From the NCBI GenBank assembly GCA_019426215.1, contig CM033401.1:8685134-8749133 (forward strand): 64,000 nt of DNA. The letters run 5' to 3'. The notes below the pieces were generated by a model, which had not been told where the DNA came from, searched no databases, and saw only the letters and a list, made by a program, of their open reading frames with translations. Made by a program: the position numbers and the translations under genes. Each line of letters opens with the position of its first letter. Position 1 is the stretch's first letter. Positions 42,901-53,932 of this stretch are shown piece after piece. The DNA is from Buddleja alternifolia (Eukaryota; Streptophyta; Magnoliopsida; Lamiales; Scrophulariaceae).

Positions 42901-44102
42901 CACCACCTTCTCCCCCATGACCATTCAACTAATCTGCCCGTTACACGAAAATCATGAAGAATTTCAAAATCCATCTTATCTTAATGAGTTTGATGTCTCC
43001 TTGTGTTCTTCTGTTCAAATTCTACATGTTTTTTATATCCCTTATCTGGTTTTGTTTCTTACGAAAATATTAATGAAAACTTTAGATGTTTTTTGTCTTC
43101 TATATCTAAGGATAATGAACCCTCTTCGTTTTTCGAGGCTTGTAAAGACAAACGTTGGAAAGAGGCCATAGACTTAGAAATGGCAACTTTAGAAGAAAAT
43201 CATACTTGGATTTTAACTAATTTACCTAAAGATAGAAAACCAATTGGTTGTCGATGGGTATATAAAATAAAGTATAAATCTAATGGGAAAATTGAGAGGT
43301 ATAAGGCCCGTCTAGTTTCAAAAGGATATAACCAAAAAGAGGGGATAGACTACCACGAGACCTTTTCTCCCGTAGTTAAAATGGTTACAATTAGGTCTTT
43401 ACTTTCGATTGCTGTAATTAATGACTGGCCTTTAGTCCAAATGGACGTTAATAATGTTTTTTTACACAGTGATCTTAATGAAAAAGTTTATATGAGCTTA
43501 CTAGAGGGTTATTTTGATAAGAGAGTTTGCAAAGTTGTGAAATCTCTCTATGGTTTAAAGCAAGCTCCTCGTCAATGGAATGAAAAGTTTATAGTGCTCT
43601 GTTAAGTAATAATTTTGTTCAAAGTAAGCATGATTACTCATTATTTGTTAAAAATGGTGAAAGTTATATTCTTGCTTTACTTATATATGTTGATAATATT
43701 GTCATAACTGGTTCCTCTTGACTGCTATTGAACATTTTAAAGGCTTCTTGAATTCAAGTTTCCATATTAAAGATTTGGGCTAGTTCTTCTAAAGGTCTTT
43801 GTTTGAATCAACGTAAGTATACCTTGAAATTGATTAGTGAATTCGGTTTTTCAGGTTCTAAACCCGTTGATGTTCCTATGGAACAAAACTTAAAATTAGA
43901 TTTAGTTGAAACTGGTTTAGATAAATTTCTGCCTGATATTTCTGTGTATCAAAAATTAATTGGTAAACTTATTTATTTGACTATGACTCGTCCAGATATT
44001 TCATTTTTTGTTCACGTTCTAAGTCAGTTTATGCACAACCCTAAATTCTCTCATCTAACAACAATATCTAAAATATGGCGAATACAAAATCGTTATTTAT
44101 AA
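39990..44102 (+). mobile_element. Copia-C: truncated, decayed Ty1/copia element
   Basis: Plus strand, no LTRs. Gag: LYLHPSDSTNT, NYSIWNRSM, KNKLGFIQGTVP (40000-40365), continuing in another frame to 40564; zinc knuckle CTHCNGHSHTVDRC (about 40775-40816). Protease-like VVDFGATDHMQ (about 41050-41085). GAG-pre-integrase with stops. Integrase core FLTDVDDYSRAVWLYLL and FRSDNGTGF (42050-42210). [37 protein letters not shown] (43250-43590) and YVDNIVITGS with stops. It ends at MTRPDISFFVHVLSQFMHNP (to 44047); RNase H and the 3' LTR are gone. The gag start is ATA where ATG is expected (ATAGCTGACACA, about 39999). Confidence 0.9.
41634..41993. mobile_element. MULE-type MITE inside Copia-C integrase
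   Basis: 360 bp with imperfect ~48-bp terminal inverted repeats sharing AATGCGAAATT (left GGGATAAATGCAAAAAACC, right end reading GGATAATTACACAAAATCCC in reverse complement). It is flanked by 11-bp direct repeats CTTGTGCATTT at 41623-41633 and 41994-42004. A 9-11 bp target duplication is typical of Mutator-like elements. The flanks rejoin as the integrase sequence FDLVHLDLWGPYN. No coding capacity. Confidence 0.88.
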
Positions 44103-44640
44103 AGAAAAACTTATATAATATTATTGTTTTAATTTTTTTAGATGTGTCGTACAGTTTTTCCCAACTTATATTGCATTTATTGTTCAATGTGATGGGCCAA
44201 TTTGTAACATTAATTAGTTATGAAAGAAAATTGGGTGAATAGATAACTTGTATTTTCCTAGGAAACATATGAAGTGGGGAGGACAAAAAGATTTTGCACT
44301 TAATTTGTCATTTTAATAATTTGTTTCAAACATATAATAGAATATTACTTGTATTTTTTTGATAAATCTATTAGGTAGCTTAGTAAGAAGAAAAAAAATA
44401 TTTAAACTTCAATTTCTCATGAACAAAAGATTAATAAGTGAAGAACATGAATAATTAAAAAAAATGAAATAGGTGACACAAATATGATTTTGCATTGAAT
44501 TTATCATTTTATTAATTTAATAAAATTTAGTAATCTCTTCTCCCTAATTAGTTAAGAATTGTTGTGTCTTTATAAATTTGAAATCTTCCTATTCCCTAAA
44601 CAATAATTTCCCAATTACTTATTCATAAGAAAATTCTCAA
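44103..44640. repeat. AT-rich dispersed repeat related to 19.4-19.8 kb
   Basis: Contains two diverged copies of a GATTTTGCAYTKAATTTRTCATTTTA motif and a segment (about 44525-44605, TCTTCTCCCTAATTAGTTAA) that aligns with 19735-19810. Function unknown. Confidence 0.55.
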
Positions 44641-44771
44641 CATTACATGTTTTTGAAGAGAAAAGGATATTTTTCTTAATATTTTTCTCACTAAAATTCA
44701 AATGCAACATGGCTAAGAATTTTCCATCATGGCCTAAGTTTTGCTTAAACTTTCAAACAAACAGAGAAGCC

Positions 44772-44947
44772 TGGAGCCATAAGACCATTCAAAAAAGGTC
44801 GGGCCTTTCACACTGCTAATAGTTCAGTTAGGAATGAAGGATCAACTGATTGCACACATCTTTCGAACTTCAATTTATTGTTGGAGAGGGCGATTGCATC
44901 AAGGGACAGGTCATGCGCAGCTCAACCTCGTTTAATAAGAGAAAATT
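44772..44947 (+). other. Unrecognised 57-codon open stretch
   Basis: From CCTGGAGCC the frame reads PGAIRPFKKGRAFHTANSSV onward to LLLERAIASRDRSC and ends with TAA at 44945. Amino-acid composition looks protein-like and it has no ATG, so it may be an exon or gene fragment. I do not recognise the family. Confidence 0.3.
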
Positions 44948-44949
44948 AA

Positions 44950-45655
44950 ACGCAGACGGTTTATGCTTCACCTGAACCAAGAAATAAAACTTGCTTAAAC
45001 AGAACAAATTCAATACTCAGACCTGCAAGACCAGTTTGATATGTTTTTGTTTGGCCAACTTTGATCTAACTTAAATCCGTGCCATGAACGAAACAACTCT
45101 GCTGGGTCAAGCATTTTTGACAAACGCTCTCAAAATTTAACTATCAGACATGACTGTATTATATAAGAATTTCGATGAAAATTCAAGGACCATCATCTTC
45201 TATTGCACCAATCATAGTATCAAATACAACTAAAAAATAATTGAACAAGCCTCAGTTGCAGATTTCTAACAAAATATTTAGTGCATTTTGAAGACAATCA
45301 GCGGAAAGGAACGGAGAGTAAGAGGAGAAGAACCATAGCCTTTCCACCATAATTTCCTTTAACCAAACTAAAGCCATATTTGGATTAAGTTATGATACTG
45401 AAATAAAAAACAGAATACACAAAAACAGAAAGACTACACAACTTCATTCGTTAAAATTATGACCATTCATAACCACCATAAGTTCATAACCATGGTCTTG
45501 CAAAAGTTAAGGTCATAGTATAGTAGCATACTACAGATCATTCGCCTTTTCAAATTGACCTACATATTTATCCATGCAAAAGGAGAAGAGAGGGTAAATT
45601 GACAAAAAAAGCAACCGGAGTCTTCTTTAATGCACTAAAAACACTTGTAGACTAA
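44950..45655. other. Non-coding sequence, possible 3' UTR of the F-box gene
   Basis: No frame or repeat recognised. It lies directly downstream, on the minus strand, of the acidic terminal exon at 45660-45765. Confidence 0.4.
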
Positions 45656-45659
45656 AGTA

Positions 45660-45765
45660 CTAATAGTCCTCGTCCTCGTCCTCGTCCTCGCCCTCACTAG
45701 AATAACTTGAGTAACCTGATAATGGCCAATTCCCAACCTCTGCGATTGTCACATCGAGTTTCAAC
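45660..45765 (-). CDS. Probable last exon of the F-box gene (acidic tail)
   Basis: Minus-strand exon after the acceptor TGGTTGCAG: LKLDVTIAEVGNWPLSGYSS, then SYSSEG and an (ED)n tail ending EDY and TAG. Joined to the donor AAAAG/GTAAAA at 46966/46965 it keeps the frame (phase 2 on both sides, rebuilding Arg). The intron would be 1.2 kb and hold the solo LTR. Without the intron the F-box frame simply stops two codons later, so the exon link is an inference. It could also belong to another gene. Confidence 0.5.
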
Positions 45766-46529
45766 CTGCAACCACAAAAGCATACTCAGCACTCAGGTCA
45801 TCTTAAACACAAAAGGATGTTCATAATTCAATAAATCTCCTCGCTATAGGAAAAAGTATCAGAATGTTTTTTTTTGTTGTTGTGCTATTGTCTTCAGCCA
45901 AACAAGTGGAACACTAACTATGCTCCAAGGTTTTAGCTTTGATTGTAGGTAAGAATTCCATTTCGAGCAACTTTTGGTTTCGAGAATCTCATTGTTTCGA
46001 CTGATATTAGAGTAGAATTCAGATTCTTAACATCTCATTCCTGCCAAAGACACAACAAAAAAGTTCACCTCCTTTCAAACCATAATTACACGACTTGGGA
46101 TCATACTAGGACATCGTTAATTTGGTTTCTCTTACAATATCATAGTATGACTAGGGCAGCAAGCTAGCTATAACGCCCATAAAAAAAGTTATTGTTATCA
46201 CCATAACTTATTTGGCCACACCATTTACAGCCGAGATCTTATTTTCTTCATAGGCCAAATATGCCAAAACTTTTTTTTACCTGACTTGAGGGAGCCCCCT
46301 TGAGCAGTGAGCCTCCATAACAACAAATAGATAACTTTTCAATATTCACATGGTCAAAGTTCAAACGAAATAATATAAAACTGCAAATAGGGAAGGACTA
46401 CCTCAATAACTCACCCATATTTCCCTCATTAACTTAAGAAAGATAACTCAATAGTCCTCAAGTCTGCTGTCATATTTAGTTCTGAAAAATATATTCCTTT
46501 AACGTTCTAATTCTTGATGTATCACTTAC

Positions 46530-46890
46530 TGTTGTGATATATCTTAAAGTCCTAGACCCAAAATGATGCAGCAAGCCTGTTATCAAAGGGCCAATTATGA
46601 AGAGGGTGAAGCCCTTAGAACTGGTAGCTACACGCGTTGAGGCCGCTTCGACGAAGGATTGACAGGGGTATGGAGGCTTGCTCCCCCGGTACAGTACAAT
46701 GTATTTTAGGGGAAAATCAGAGGCTAGGTTTTAATTCAATGTTTTTGACATTCATTCTAATTTATACCTCTTTCATCAATAATAAGATACTCTCTCCTCT
46801 CCTGTGAATGTAGGCAATTGCCGAAACACATAAATTTGTGTGTCTTTAATCTATATGCTCTTATTTCTTATTTCGCGAATTGTCATAACA
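46530..46890 (+). mobile_element. Solo LTR of a Copia-type element
   Basis: 361 bp with matching ends TGTTGTGA...TCATAACA (7 of 8 inverted), flanked by a perfect 5-bp duplication CTTAC (46525-46529, 46891-46895). Inside, the phrase GTAGGCAATTGCCGAAACAC and AATTTGTGTGTCTT near 46812-46850 is typical of the R/U5 part of plant Copia LTRs. No internal region remains, so it is the product of LTR-LTR recombination. Orientation is judged from the R/U5 phrase. Confidence 0.85.
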
Positions 46891-46965
46891 CTTACAATTA
46901 CAACCTGAGAATTGAGTTGAATAGAGTTCAATCAAGAATAAGAATTAAGTTAAAGAGAGTTTTAC

Positions 46966-48128
46966 CTTTTCTTGGCCCTCCTCTTCTTCACTCGTTCAAT
47001 TCTCTTTGCACCAACAATATCTCCGAGTCGAAAAAGGCTACCCTGCCAAAGTTGACAAGAGAAGCTACCACACAAACTACCACGGAGGCCATGAATTCGG
47101 AGCTTCTTCACACAATTGTCATCAGTATTCAACCAGAAAAATTCATGATCACGTTGGAGAAGAACATGTCTGTTGCTCTTGGAATAAGTTATAGGTCTGA
47201 GCTTTTTCACCTCACAACCAAAAAAATCATCCTTCGATACTTCAAACGAAAATAACTTCGTCCACGAGATCTTTCCTCCATCATCTTTCATCTCCCATCC
47301 ATCAACACGCTCTATCCCGCAGTAACGATAGTAATTGCAACTCTGAACCAAGAATCCACCCAACACATCCAAATTCACTCTCCGATCTACCCATTGTTCA
47401 GTGCTTAAAGAGGGAAACGGCAACTGGGAGTAATCTTCAGTGCTAAGATCAAGCGCAATTACGAAACTTTTTGATAACCAGTACAATGCGCCATTCAGAT
47501 AGAGTCCGCGATCACTACGCATAAAAGATTCAGCAGGATAATCCTTACTCCACTTCCACGAATTAAGTTTTAGGCTATAAATCAAAGTTTTGAGCACAAG
47601 TTCTCTGTTAAGGAACATTCGATTGATTCGCACAATTTTAAAATCATCACGAAGAATGTCATACCCAAGACCCCAACCGTCTAGGTGCAAATCAGCATCA
47701 CGTTCCGGCAAGTCGTAATACTCATGGGTTAATGGGTTCCACAACACCTAGATCATCTTTTTTGCATCGTCTTTGTGTGAAAGGAGAATCAGACCATTGC
47801 ATGATGCTGCCGGCAAAGTAGTTACACGAGGTACATTACGGCGAACTAAATTCTTTACATGTGTTACCTCAATCTTTTGATGTTGGCGATGATGAACGAA
47901 GTTAATGGAATCCAAAGATAAACACGAAAGCCGACCACCCATTTCATTTCGGACAAGGAGCTGGCCTAGGATGGTGGAGGAAGATTGATGGTTGATGTGC
48001 GATTTGATGAAGGCTGGATCGTCGATGATTCGGCGCCATGACTTGCAAACGCCCCACCAGAGGAGAAGAGACTCGACGGGCACTCGGCAGAGTATATGGT
48101 GGAAAAGTTCCGACGGAATATCGGACAT
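46966..48128 (-). pseudogene. F-box protein with FBA-type C-terminal domain (one in-frame stop)
   Basis: ATG at 48128 starts MSDIPSELFHHILCRVPVES, a clear F-box (substrate-receptor subunit of SCF ubiquitin ligases), continuing LLWWGVCKSWRRIIDDPAFI. After CNGLILLSHKDD the frame meets TAG at 47748-47750 and then continues, without a shift, as VLWNPLTHEYYDLPE, the usual blade start of F-box-associated domains. The rest (WSKDYPAESF, GALYWL, LFSFEVSKDD) is open to 46966. The lesion is a single nonsense codon at about codon 127. An upstream in-frame ATG at 48302 gives 58 residues unlike F-box proteins, so I rejected it. It could be a young pseudogene or a truncated F-box-only product. Confidence 0.82.
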
Positions 48129-48409
48129 TTCTAAGCTATATTTATGCAAAAGCAGAGAAATTAGGGACTTTTGGGATGATAGATAAAATGGGTGAGGCAT
48201 TCGAGATTTCTGGCAAACTAAAATGCCTTTTCTCATTTCCAAAGCACAAATATTACCGCCATTATTTTCCCTCCAAATACTCCCCCCCAATTTCAATTGC
48301 AATTTTCATTTACAACATTTTAAATTAAATTTGCTTGAAATTTTGAATACCATTCACCAATATTTCCATAAAAATAGCTTACCATATAATATGGAATGAG
48401 GCACCTAAA

Positions 48410-49080
48410 ATGGTCCTAGGTATTTTACGATCACGAATTGACGAAACTGTACAATCGATTTTTTTTGACCCGGACGTAATGTTACTCCAATTGCATACGG
48501 GTTGGAATAAGCCAACTCCAGGGTACTGTAAGGCAAACGTGGATGCGGCGGTGACATACACTGAAGATAATTCTCACCGTTTGGGGAGAATTGGGGGTAC
48601 CCTGAGGATCGAGCATGGTTACTAGATGAATGGCTTTGATGGGCGAATCGACACATGATGTGTTCTATAGAGGCTGAAATGCGAGTCATCCTAGAGGGAT
48701 TAGAGATGGCGAGGAACACCAGAGTTAAAAAACTTACTCTCAAATCTGACTGCCGGACTGCTATCCGAAGCATTGTGGACGCCTCCACAGCTCACCATTA
48801 TTATGAGTTAATCCAACAAATACGTGATGTCTTGAATAGAGACTGGGAGGTCTTTATCAACTGCATTTGGCGGGAAGCCAACCGAGCGGCAAACATGTTA
48901 GCTAAGATAGGGTTATACACCCCGTTAGTTTATTTTACTACGCCTGATGAGTGTATCCTTCATATTCTTGATGATGATAATATTGGTCGAATTTAGCCAC
49001 GTATTTTGATTATTAGCCTGGATATATCGGGCTAGAAACTTCTTGGGTAACCCCCTCCCTTTCATGAATGGAAAAAAAAA
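48410..49080 (+). pseudogene. LINE 3' end: RNase H domain and poly(A) tail
   Basis: RNase H-like (RVT_3) domain of a plant L1-type LINE or related orphan: GWNKPTPGYCKANVDAAV (48500-48555), then after stops near 48623 and 48650, EAEMRVILEGLEMAR, LKSDCRTAIRSI and WREANRAANMLAKIG (48655-48996). The frame ends at 48996, and a 3' UTR leads to A(9) at about 49070-49078. Copia-D is inserted 20 bp beyond the tail. The upstream endonuclease and RT are absent, as in 5'-truncated LINE copies. Confidence 0.82.
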
Positions 49081-49097
49081 GATATAGTCATATAACT

Positions 49098-50604
49098 TGG
49101 TGGTCCCAAGTGGCATACGAAAGGGTCTAGAAGGGGGGGTTGAATAGACCCTGAAGTCTTTTTCGACTTCACAAATTTTCGTATCACTTTAGAAATTTGA
49201 ACGCTTGGAAAGCTGAGTGCTTAGGTCAGACGCTTCAGAGTAATTAACTTAGACTCAGTGATTTCAGCAGTTTACCAAAGTAGGGCAACTCTTAGATCGC
49301 TTAATCAGGGTTAGCACAACGGAAATAATGTTTAGCGTTCTTTTAGATAAATTAATCGCTTTGCAATTTTATTTATCCTTTTCAGAATAATATAAAGTGA
49401 TGAATATAAGACAATAAAATATAAATGACACAATAATTTGTAAGGTTCACTGGGTGATGTAATCCCAGCTACGTCCTTCTTCTCCTTTTCACTTGGAGGA
49501 ATTTACTATGATGATTATCAAAGAATCACACAGAAACTTCTACAAAATAGTAATGGATGAAAATGATCTTGGGCTCCTTGATCAGACAGACTTCAGCACC
49601 AATGAAGATCGTCTTCTTCAAGCTTCTCTCACTCAGAAATACTGCCTGAAAGATTTCAACAACTTTGCTCACTCAGATGAAAGGTTGAGGTTTGTCACTA
49701 GGGTTTTTTGTTTTAGAGAAGATCAAACAACTTGGAATATCTCAGTTAGAGTTTGAATTTCTTCTTTGGAAGATATTTGAGATATTTGTGACTGTTTGGA
49801 ATGTAGATAGAAAGCTTGAAAGGTTTTGGCTATGGGGTTTCTAAGCTTTTTCCAGAAAGAATGTACGTAAGATTTTTGGCAATAATTTCTCGTATATTCT
49901 CGTTGTTGTATTTAGGGTTTTCTGGAGTAAGATATTTATAGGAAATTTCTTGGGATCTGCCCGTTGGACTCATGTAGAAGCGTGCCTTTCACGTGGCGCG
50001 TGATCATACCTAAAGTCTGACATTCCTGAAAATTTGCTGAATCCGATTGGACGGGAGCAGCTAAAGCTCTGAAATTTCTGACAGTCTGGTCAAAAGGTGG
50101 TTTGTCCACAAGTCACAGTAGCTTATCACATTTAATGCTCTTATCAAGCATTTAATGCAATTTGAATTTATTTCCCGTTGGAAATAAATGTCCGTTGAAT
50201 GATTGCATTTAAGTCCTTTATGACTTGAGGATTTATTTCAGGTGAATCTTACATCCATCGCTTGAGACAAATTGAGCGCTTGATCCTAATATCCTGAAAT
50301 GGTCTTTTAGCGTTTGACAGGCGTTGAGAATAAAATCTTTATCTCTGGTTGACTTCAGATGCTGGTCTTCAACTTCTTCTCTAATAGACTCACCTAGAAT
50401 TCTACTAGTGATTCAGTCACTAAGACTTAGTCTAAAATGTATGAAGATAAAAATTACAAACTTAAACAAAAAAGAAATAATAATTTACAAACTTTTAAAC
50501 GCTTAAACATCAATCTATGAAAAATGGAAAGCTTACATTTTTGGGTTCTAACATTGAATCCTATCTTGTCATCATCAAAACATCTAACATGAAATTTCCT
50601 AACA
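49098..50604 (-). repeat. Copia-D 3' LTR
   Basis: 1,507 bp; + strand begins TGGTGGTCCCAAGTGGC and ends TTTCCTAACA. Differences from the other LTR are scattered point changes plus one small indel near 50267 / 62792. Confidence 0.95.
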
Positions 50605-50619
50605 ATTTCCCCCTTTTTG
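50605..50619 (-). other. Copia-D polypurine tract
   Basis: Minus-strand AAAAAGGGGGAAAT ends at the 3' LTR. Shorter G5 runs at 55930 and 56010 resemble it. Confidence 0.85.
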
Positions 50620-51127
50620 ATGATGTCAAGACTTGTAACTCTTTTATAATTTAAGAGTTACTAAAAAAGAAAAGGCCCAAAGGAATATAAGTCAGCGTTT
50701 GAAAAGTTAGTAAAGTTAGTTAAAGTTAGGTTAGCTTCAACAAGTTGTTTCAGCGATAAATCATTCATATATATTGAAAGAATAAAGCATACATGATTTA
50801 TGCTGAAAATAATAAGAAAGAAATAAAATACAAAAAAAAAATATTTCTTCTGTCGCTTTGCTCTTTCTTCGCCTTGGAGAACTTCTAACGCTAACTCTTT
50901 CAAGAGTCGATCAATGTCGATCATGGTTGTATGCTGGACTTCATCATAGTCATGCCTGCGGAGTCTAGCGCTTTTATTTAGCTCTAACAACCTTTCCGTC
51001 CAATCCCTTGGTGGAATGCCAAGTTCACGAATCAGATCATAATATATATCTCTTTGACGGTCATTTGACGGTCTTCAATTTACAGGTCGTTGTAGCGGTC
51101 TGGCATAAGCATGAAATCCCATACTTT

Positions 51128-53149
51128 CTAAGAAGTCAGGGTCCAATTGAGGAAGAGCGTACTTTCCGAGATAATACCTTGGCTTTCTTTTTTGGATAGC
51201 ATTTTCTTAATGCTTACTAGTTCATCGAACATTGAACGCCAATGTTTATTATCCGTCTTGGAAATCTCTTTGGACTTTTCTTTACTTTCCCCCTTCTTGA
51301 CTTCATCAAAGGAGTTCTTTAGATCAGCGACATCTTGGAGCAAAAGTCTAACTTTTTCGACTAGAAGAGCAATTTGTTGGGCGACACTCTGAGCGATGGC
51401 ATTGGATGAAGTGTGTCTTTCAGCATCAGCCGAAGCGCTCTGAGCTAAGTGACGATTGAAGTCAGAGGAGAGCTTAGCGATAAGAGGGGACATGCTATTC
51501 ATGATAGCAATAGTGCTTTTATTTGAAGCGTTGGCAATGTCTTGGCTCCGTGTATCAGACACTAGGCGAATCTGTCTATCAGCAGCCTCAGAAATCTTGG
51601 AGCAGGAACCTTCGATGTGAGTAAGCGAGTTCCGTACTGCCGTTCTGAAATCTCGGGCCTCTAAATCACTGTCTGAATCTGAATCCGAAGAAGGACGCTC
51701 TGGGGACTGGAGAAGTCCGTAAGAACTTAAAACTGCAGCCTTGCCTTTGATCTTATCTCTGATGAGAGGTGCTACAGGCGCTTGAGCAATTTCAGCGTGC
51801 ACTTCTTCAATTGCTTGATCCAAGATAGAATTTGCAATGGCTGGGGGCTCGACTACTAGGGCGCTAGAAGAATCTGGCAAGGAAGCCTCAGGATTTTGAG
51901 CGACTTCCGCAGTAGGAGCAGAGTCTTCTTCCATTATTTGGATTTGGGGAGGAGAAGGTTCTCTAATGCCAATGGCCCAAAGAGGGCCAAGGGCTTCCAT
52001 TACATGCCGGTGACTGATCAGGCTGGATTGCGGTATAAAGAATATAGCGTCTTCGTGCTCTTCGGTACTTAGTGCAAGTTGCACACCTTCCGGTAAAGCA
52101 ATCCCTAAAGTATATCTGTTGAAAAAGTCCAAAATCAACGGCATGAGCGCTTGAGCTGCGTCTTGGTCCACTGGCCTAATCAGTGAGATCATCTTGGCCA
52201 CTTGAATGTTTGATTCAGTAAAGAGCACGGGGTGAAGAGTATATTCTCTAAAATTGTAACACCCGGAAAAGTGATTGAAACTACTGTCCAGCGCTTGGGC
52301 ATTTTCAAACACTGCTCTCATATCTCTGTGGAACTCAGCAAACTCAGCGTGTTCTGTTGAAACATCAACACGAATCTGACTCTGACCGGGAAGAATTGGT
52401 TGTTTACTTGACGAAGCGTCTTCGTTTAGGTCAGGAAAGATTCTTTGAACAAAGTCTGCACAAGGATGCAAGACGTAGCGTCCGCCATGGCTGTATAAGG
52501 CGAGTTGCTGACGAATGTAGCTTTCGATTGGTTGTCTGTATCGTGGCAAAGCGCTAACATTCCCTGCAATAATCTGACGTTGTTGAAGCAAAAAGGTTGC
52601 ATATCCTTGGCGTCTGTATTCTATCCCAAACTTGAAAAGAGACGGGTATCTTATAAGTTCTTCTAGGGTATAGAAATGCAGAACAAATTCTTCAGCCCAT
52701 CTGGCTGTATTCATCATCCATCGCTTGCCCAGCTTGATAGCTTTAGCTTGATCTTTTCTAGCGGCAAGAAATTTCTCAAAGCGTTCCGTTTCTTCTTCAT
52801 AATCCTCAGCCCATAATCTGGCTAGATATTCGCGAGCCTCATCTTCTATCCACGAGTTGACCGGATTTGGACGCTCAGCAACAATAGGTCCTTTTCCTTT
52901 CCATAACTTAAGTGGATTAGGAGATAAAGCGTTTTGAGGAGAGTTGACGACGGAAGGAAGAGCCGAATATCCTATCTTGTTGAGATCTGCCTCATCTGGA
53001 TCTTTGTTCCAATTACCCATGTGGGGGGTTTTTGAAAACAATCTTGTTTTGGCGCAGAGGATAAAAAGACTCTTCTGAGCGACTGGTGAAATTGAATCGC
53101 TTCTCGTCAAATTCTGATCGATTGAACGCTGGTCGACGAATATACTCAA
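51128..53149 (-). CDS. Longest open frame of the Copia-D accessory gene (673 codons)
   Basis: The usable part probably starts at the M near 53019 (MGNWNKDPDEADLNKIGYSA). It has a Trp/Arg-rich alpha-helical region (RLWAEDYEEETERFEKFLAA, LGKRWMMNTARWAEEF), HPCADFVQRIFPDLNE, then HFSGCYNFREYTLHPVLF. Next come a low-complexity Pro/Ala/Glu linker and SDSDSDSDLE, and a long predicted helix with heptad-like Leu/Ile/Val (QQIALLVEKVRLLLQDVADL). Not a protease, polymerase, integrase or glycoprotein by any motif I know. Frame length of 673 codons with sensible composition argues for real selection in the element's recent past. Confidence 0.6.
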   Translation of the reverse strand: MSIFVDQRSIDQNLTRSDSISPVAQKSLFILCAKTRLFSKTPHMGNWNKDPDEADLNKIGYSALPSVVNSPQNALSPNPLKLWKGKGPIVAERPNPVNSWIEDEAREYLARLWAEDYEEETERFEKFLAARKDQAKAIKLGKRWMMNTARWAEEFVLHFYTLEELIRYPSLFKFGIEYRRQGYATFLLQQRQIIAGNVSALPRYRQPIESYIRQQLALYSHGGRYVLHPCADFVQRIFPDLNEDASSSKQPILPGQSQIRVDVSTEHAEFAEFHRDMRAVFENAQALDSSFNHFSGCYNFREYTLHPVLFTESNIQVAKMISLIRPVDQDAAQALMPLILDFFNRYTLGIALPEGVQLALSTEEHEDAIFFIPQSSLISHRHVMEALGPLWAIGIREPSPPQIQIMEEDSAPTAEVAQNPEASLPDSSSALVVEPPAIANSILDQAIEEVHAEIAQAPVAPLIRDKIKGKAAVLSSYGLLQSPERPSSDSDSDSDLEARDFRTAVRNSLTHIEGSCSKISEAADRQIRLVSDTRSQDIANASNKSTIAIMNSMSPLIAKLSSDFNRHLAQSASADAERHTSSNAIAQSVAQQIALLVEKVRLLLQDVADLKNSFDEVKKGESKEKSKEISKTDNKHWRSMFDELVSIKKMLSKKESQGIISESTLFLNWTLTS

Positions 53150-53590
53150 GGCGTGAATGAAGATGCTCTAAACTGTACAGACCAAGATTAGCAAAACGCT
53201 CGAAGATCTCAAACTTGTGTGAGTCTGAAAGATCAGGCCGATGGAGAGTTGTTTGAAATTGGATTTCCAACTCGGCAAGCGTTTGAGTGTCACGTTCTCT
53301 GGCGGCATAATAAAATTCAATATCAGAAGAGTATCCGCGCGGGAAGAAATCAATGACACGAGGAGGAGGTCCTGTTGGCGTAGGAACAAAAGCAATAACT
53401 TCTGTTGGGATAGGGGCCACTTCTATCGACCGCTCAGCGTTTAAAGTTACTTCACTTGCTGATGAAGTTTCAATGTCAGGAAGAACTTGTGATGCCTTTT
53501 TAGCGATATCCACAACAGTTGCCATGTCCACGTCTATTTCAATTGGAATCTCCGAGAGAGGAGGGGCATCAGCGATTGGTACATCTTGAG

Positions 53591-53671
53591 CTGATATATG
53601 TAAGCGATTGAGAAAAGTAAGCAAAAATTTCTACTAAGTAGAAATTACAAATAAAAGACTACATCGCTTAC
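53591..53671 (-). other. Predicted intron 2 of the accessory gene (81 bp)
   Basis: Donor AGG/GTAAGCGATG and acceptor ATATATCAG/CTCAAG on the minus strand. Joining gives ...IPQ-A-QDVPIADAPP in frame. The intron contains a perfect 19-bp palindrome (ATTTCTACTAAGTAGAAAT, 53628-53646). Confidence 0.7.
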
Positions 53672-53851
53672 CCTGAGGAATATCATCGACTTTTTCAGTC
53701 GCTTGATCTATTTCTTGAGCAATTTCCTCAGGCTCCTGGACTTCTTCTTCGAGTTCTAAATCGATAAAAGAAATTATCGGATCATCACGAATGGGGATAT
53801 TTAGTTCTTCAAGCGTGTTGAGAACATATTGAATATCTGCTGCATAAGGTG

Positions 53852-53932
53852 CTGAAAGAGTTTTTATCCTAGCGTTAGAAACTTAGAGACTAACGAGGAA
53901 AGGATAGGCAAATTTGCTTAGCAAATACTTAC
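53852..53932 (-). other. Predicted intron 1 of the accessory gene (81 bp)
   Basis: Donor AGG/GTAAGTATTT matches the consensus closely; the acceptor is AAACTCTTTCAG/CACC. Joining gives ...SNVQ-A-PYAADIQYV in frame, while reading through hits a stop at 53883. Confidence 0.75.

Noticed and set aside
46818..47255. 145-codon plus-strand ORF over the solo LTR and F-box gene
   Set aside because: It spans an LTR edge, an intron and the antisense of a conserved F-box exon; no protein features.
48126..48302. Upstream 58-codon extension of the F-box protein
   Set aside because: The ATG at 48128 starts right at the F-box (MSDIPSELF), the standard position; the extension has no conserved features.
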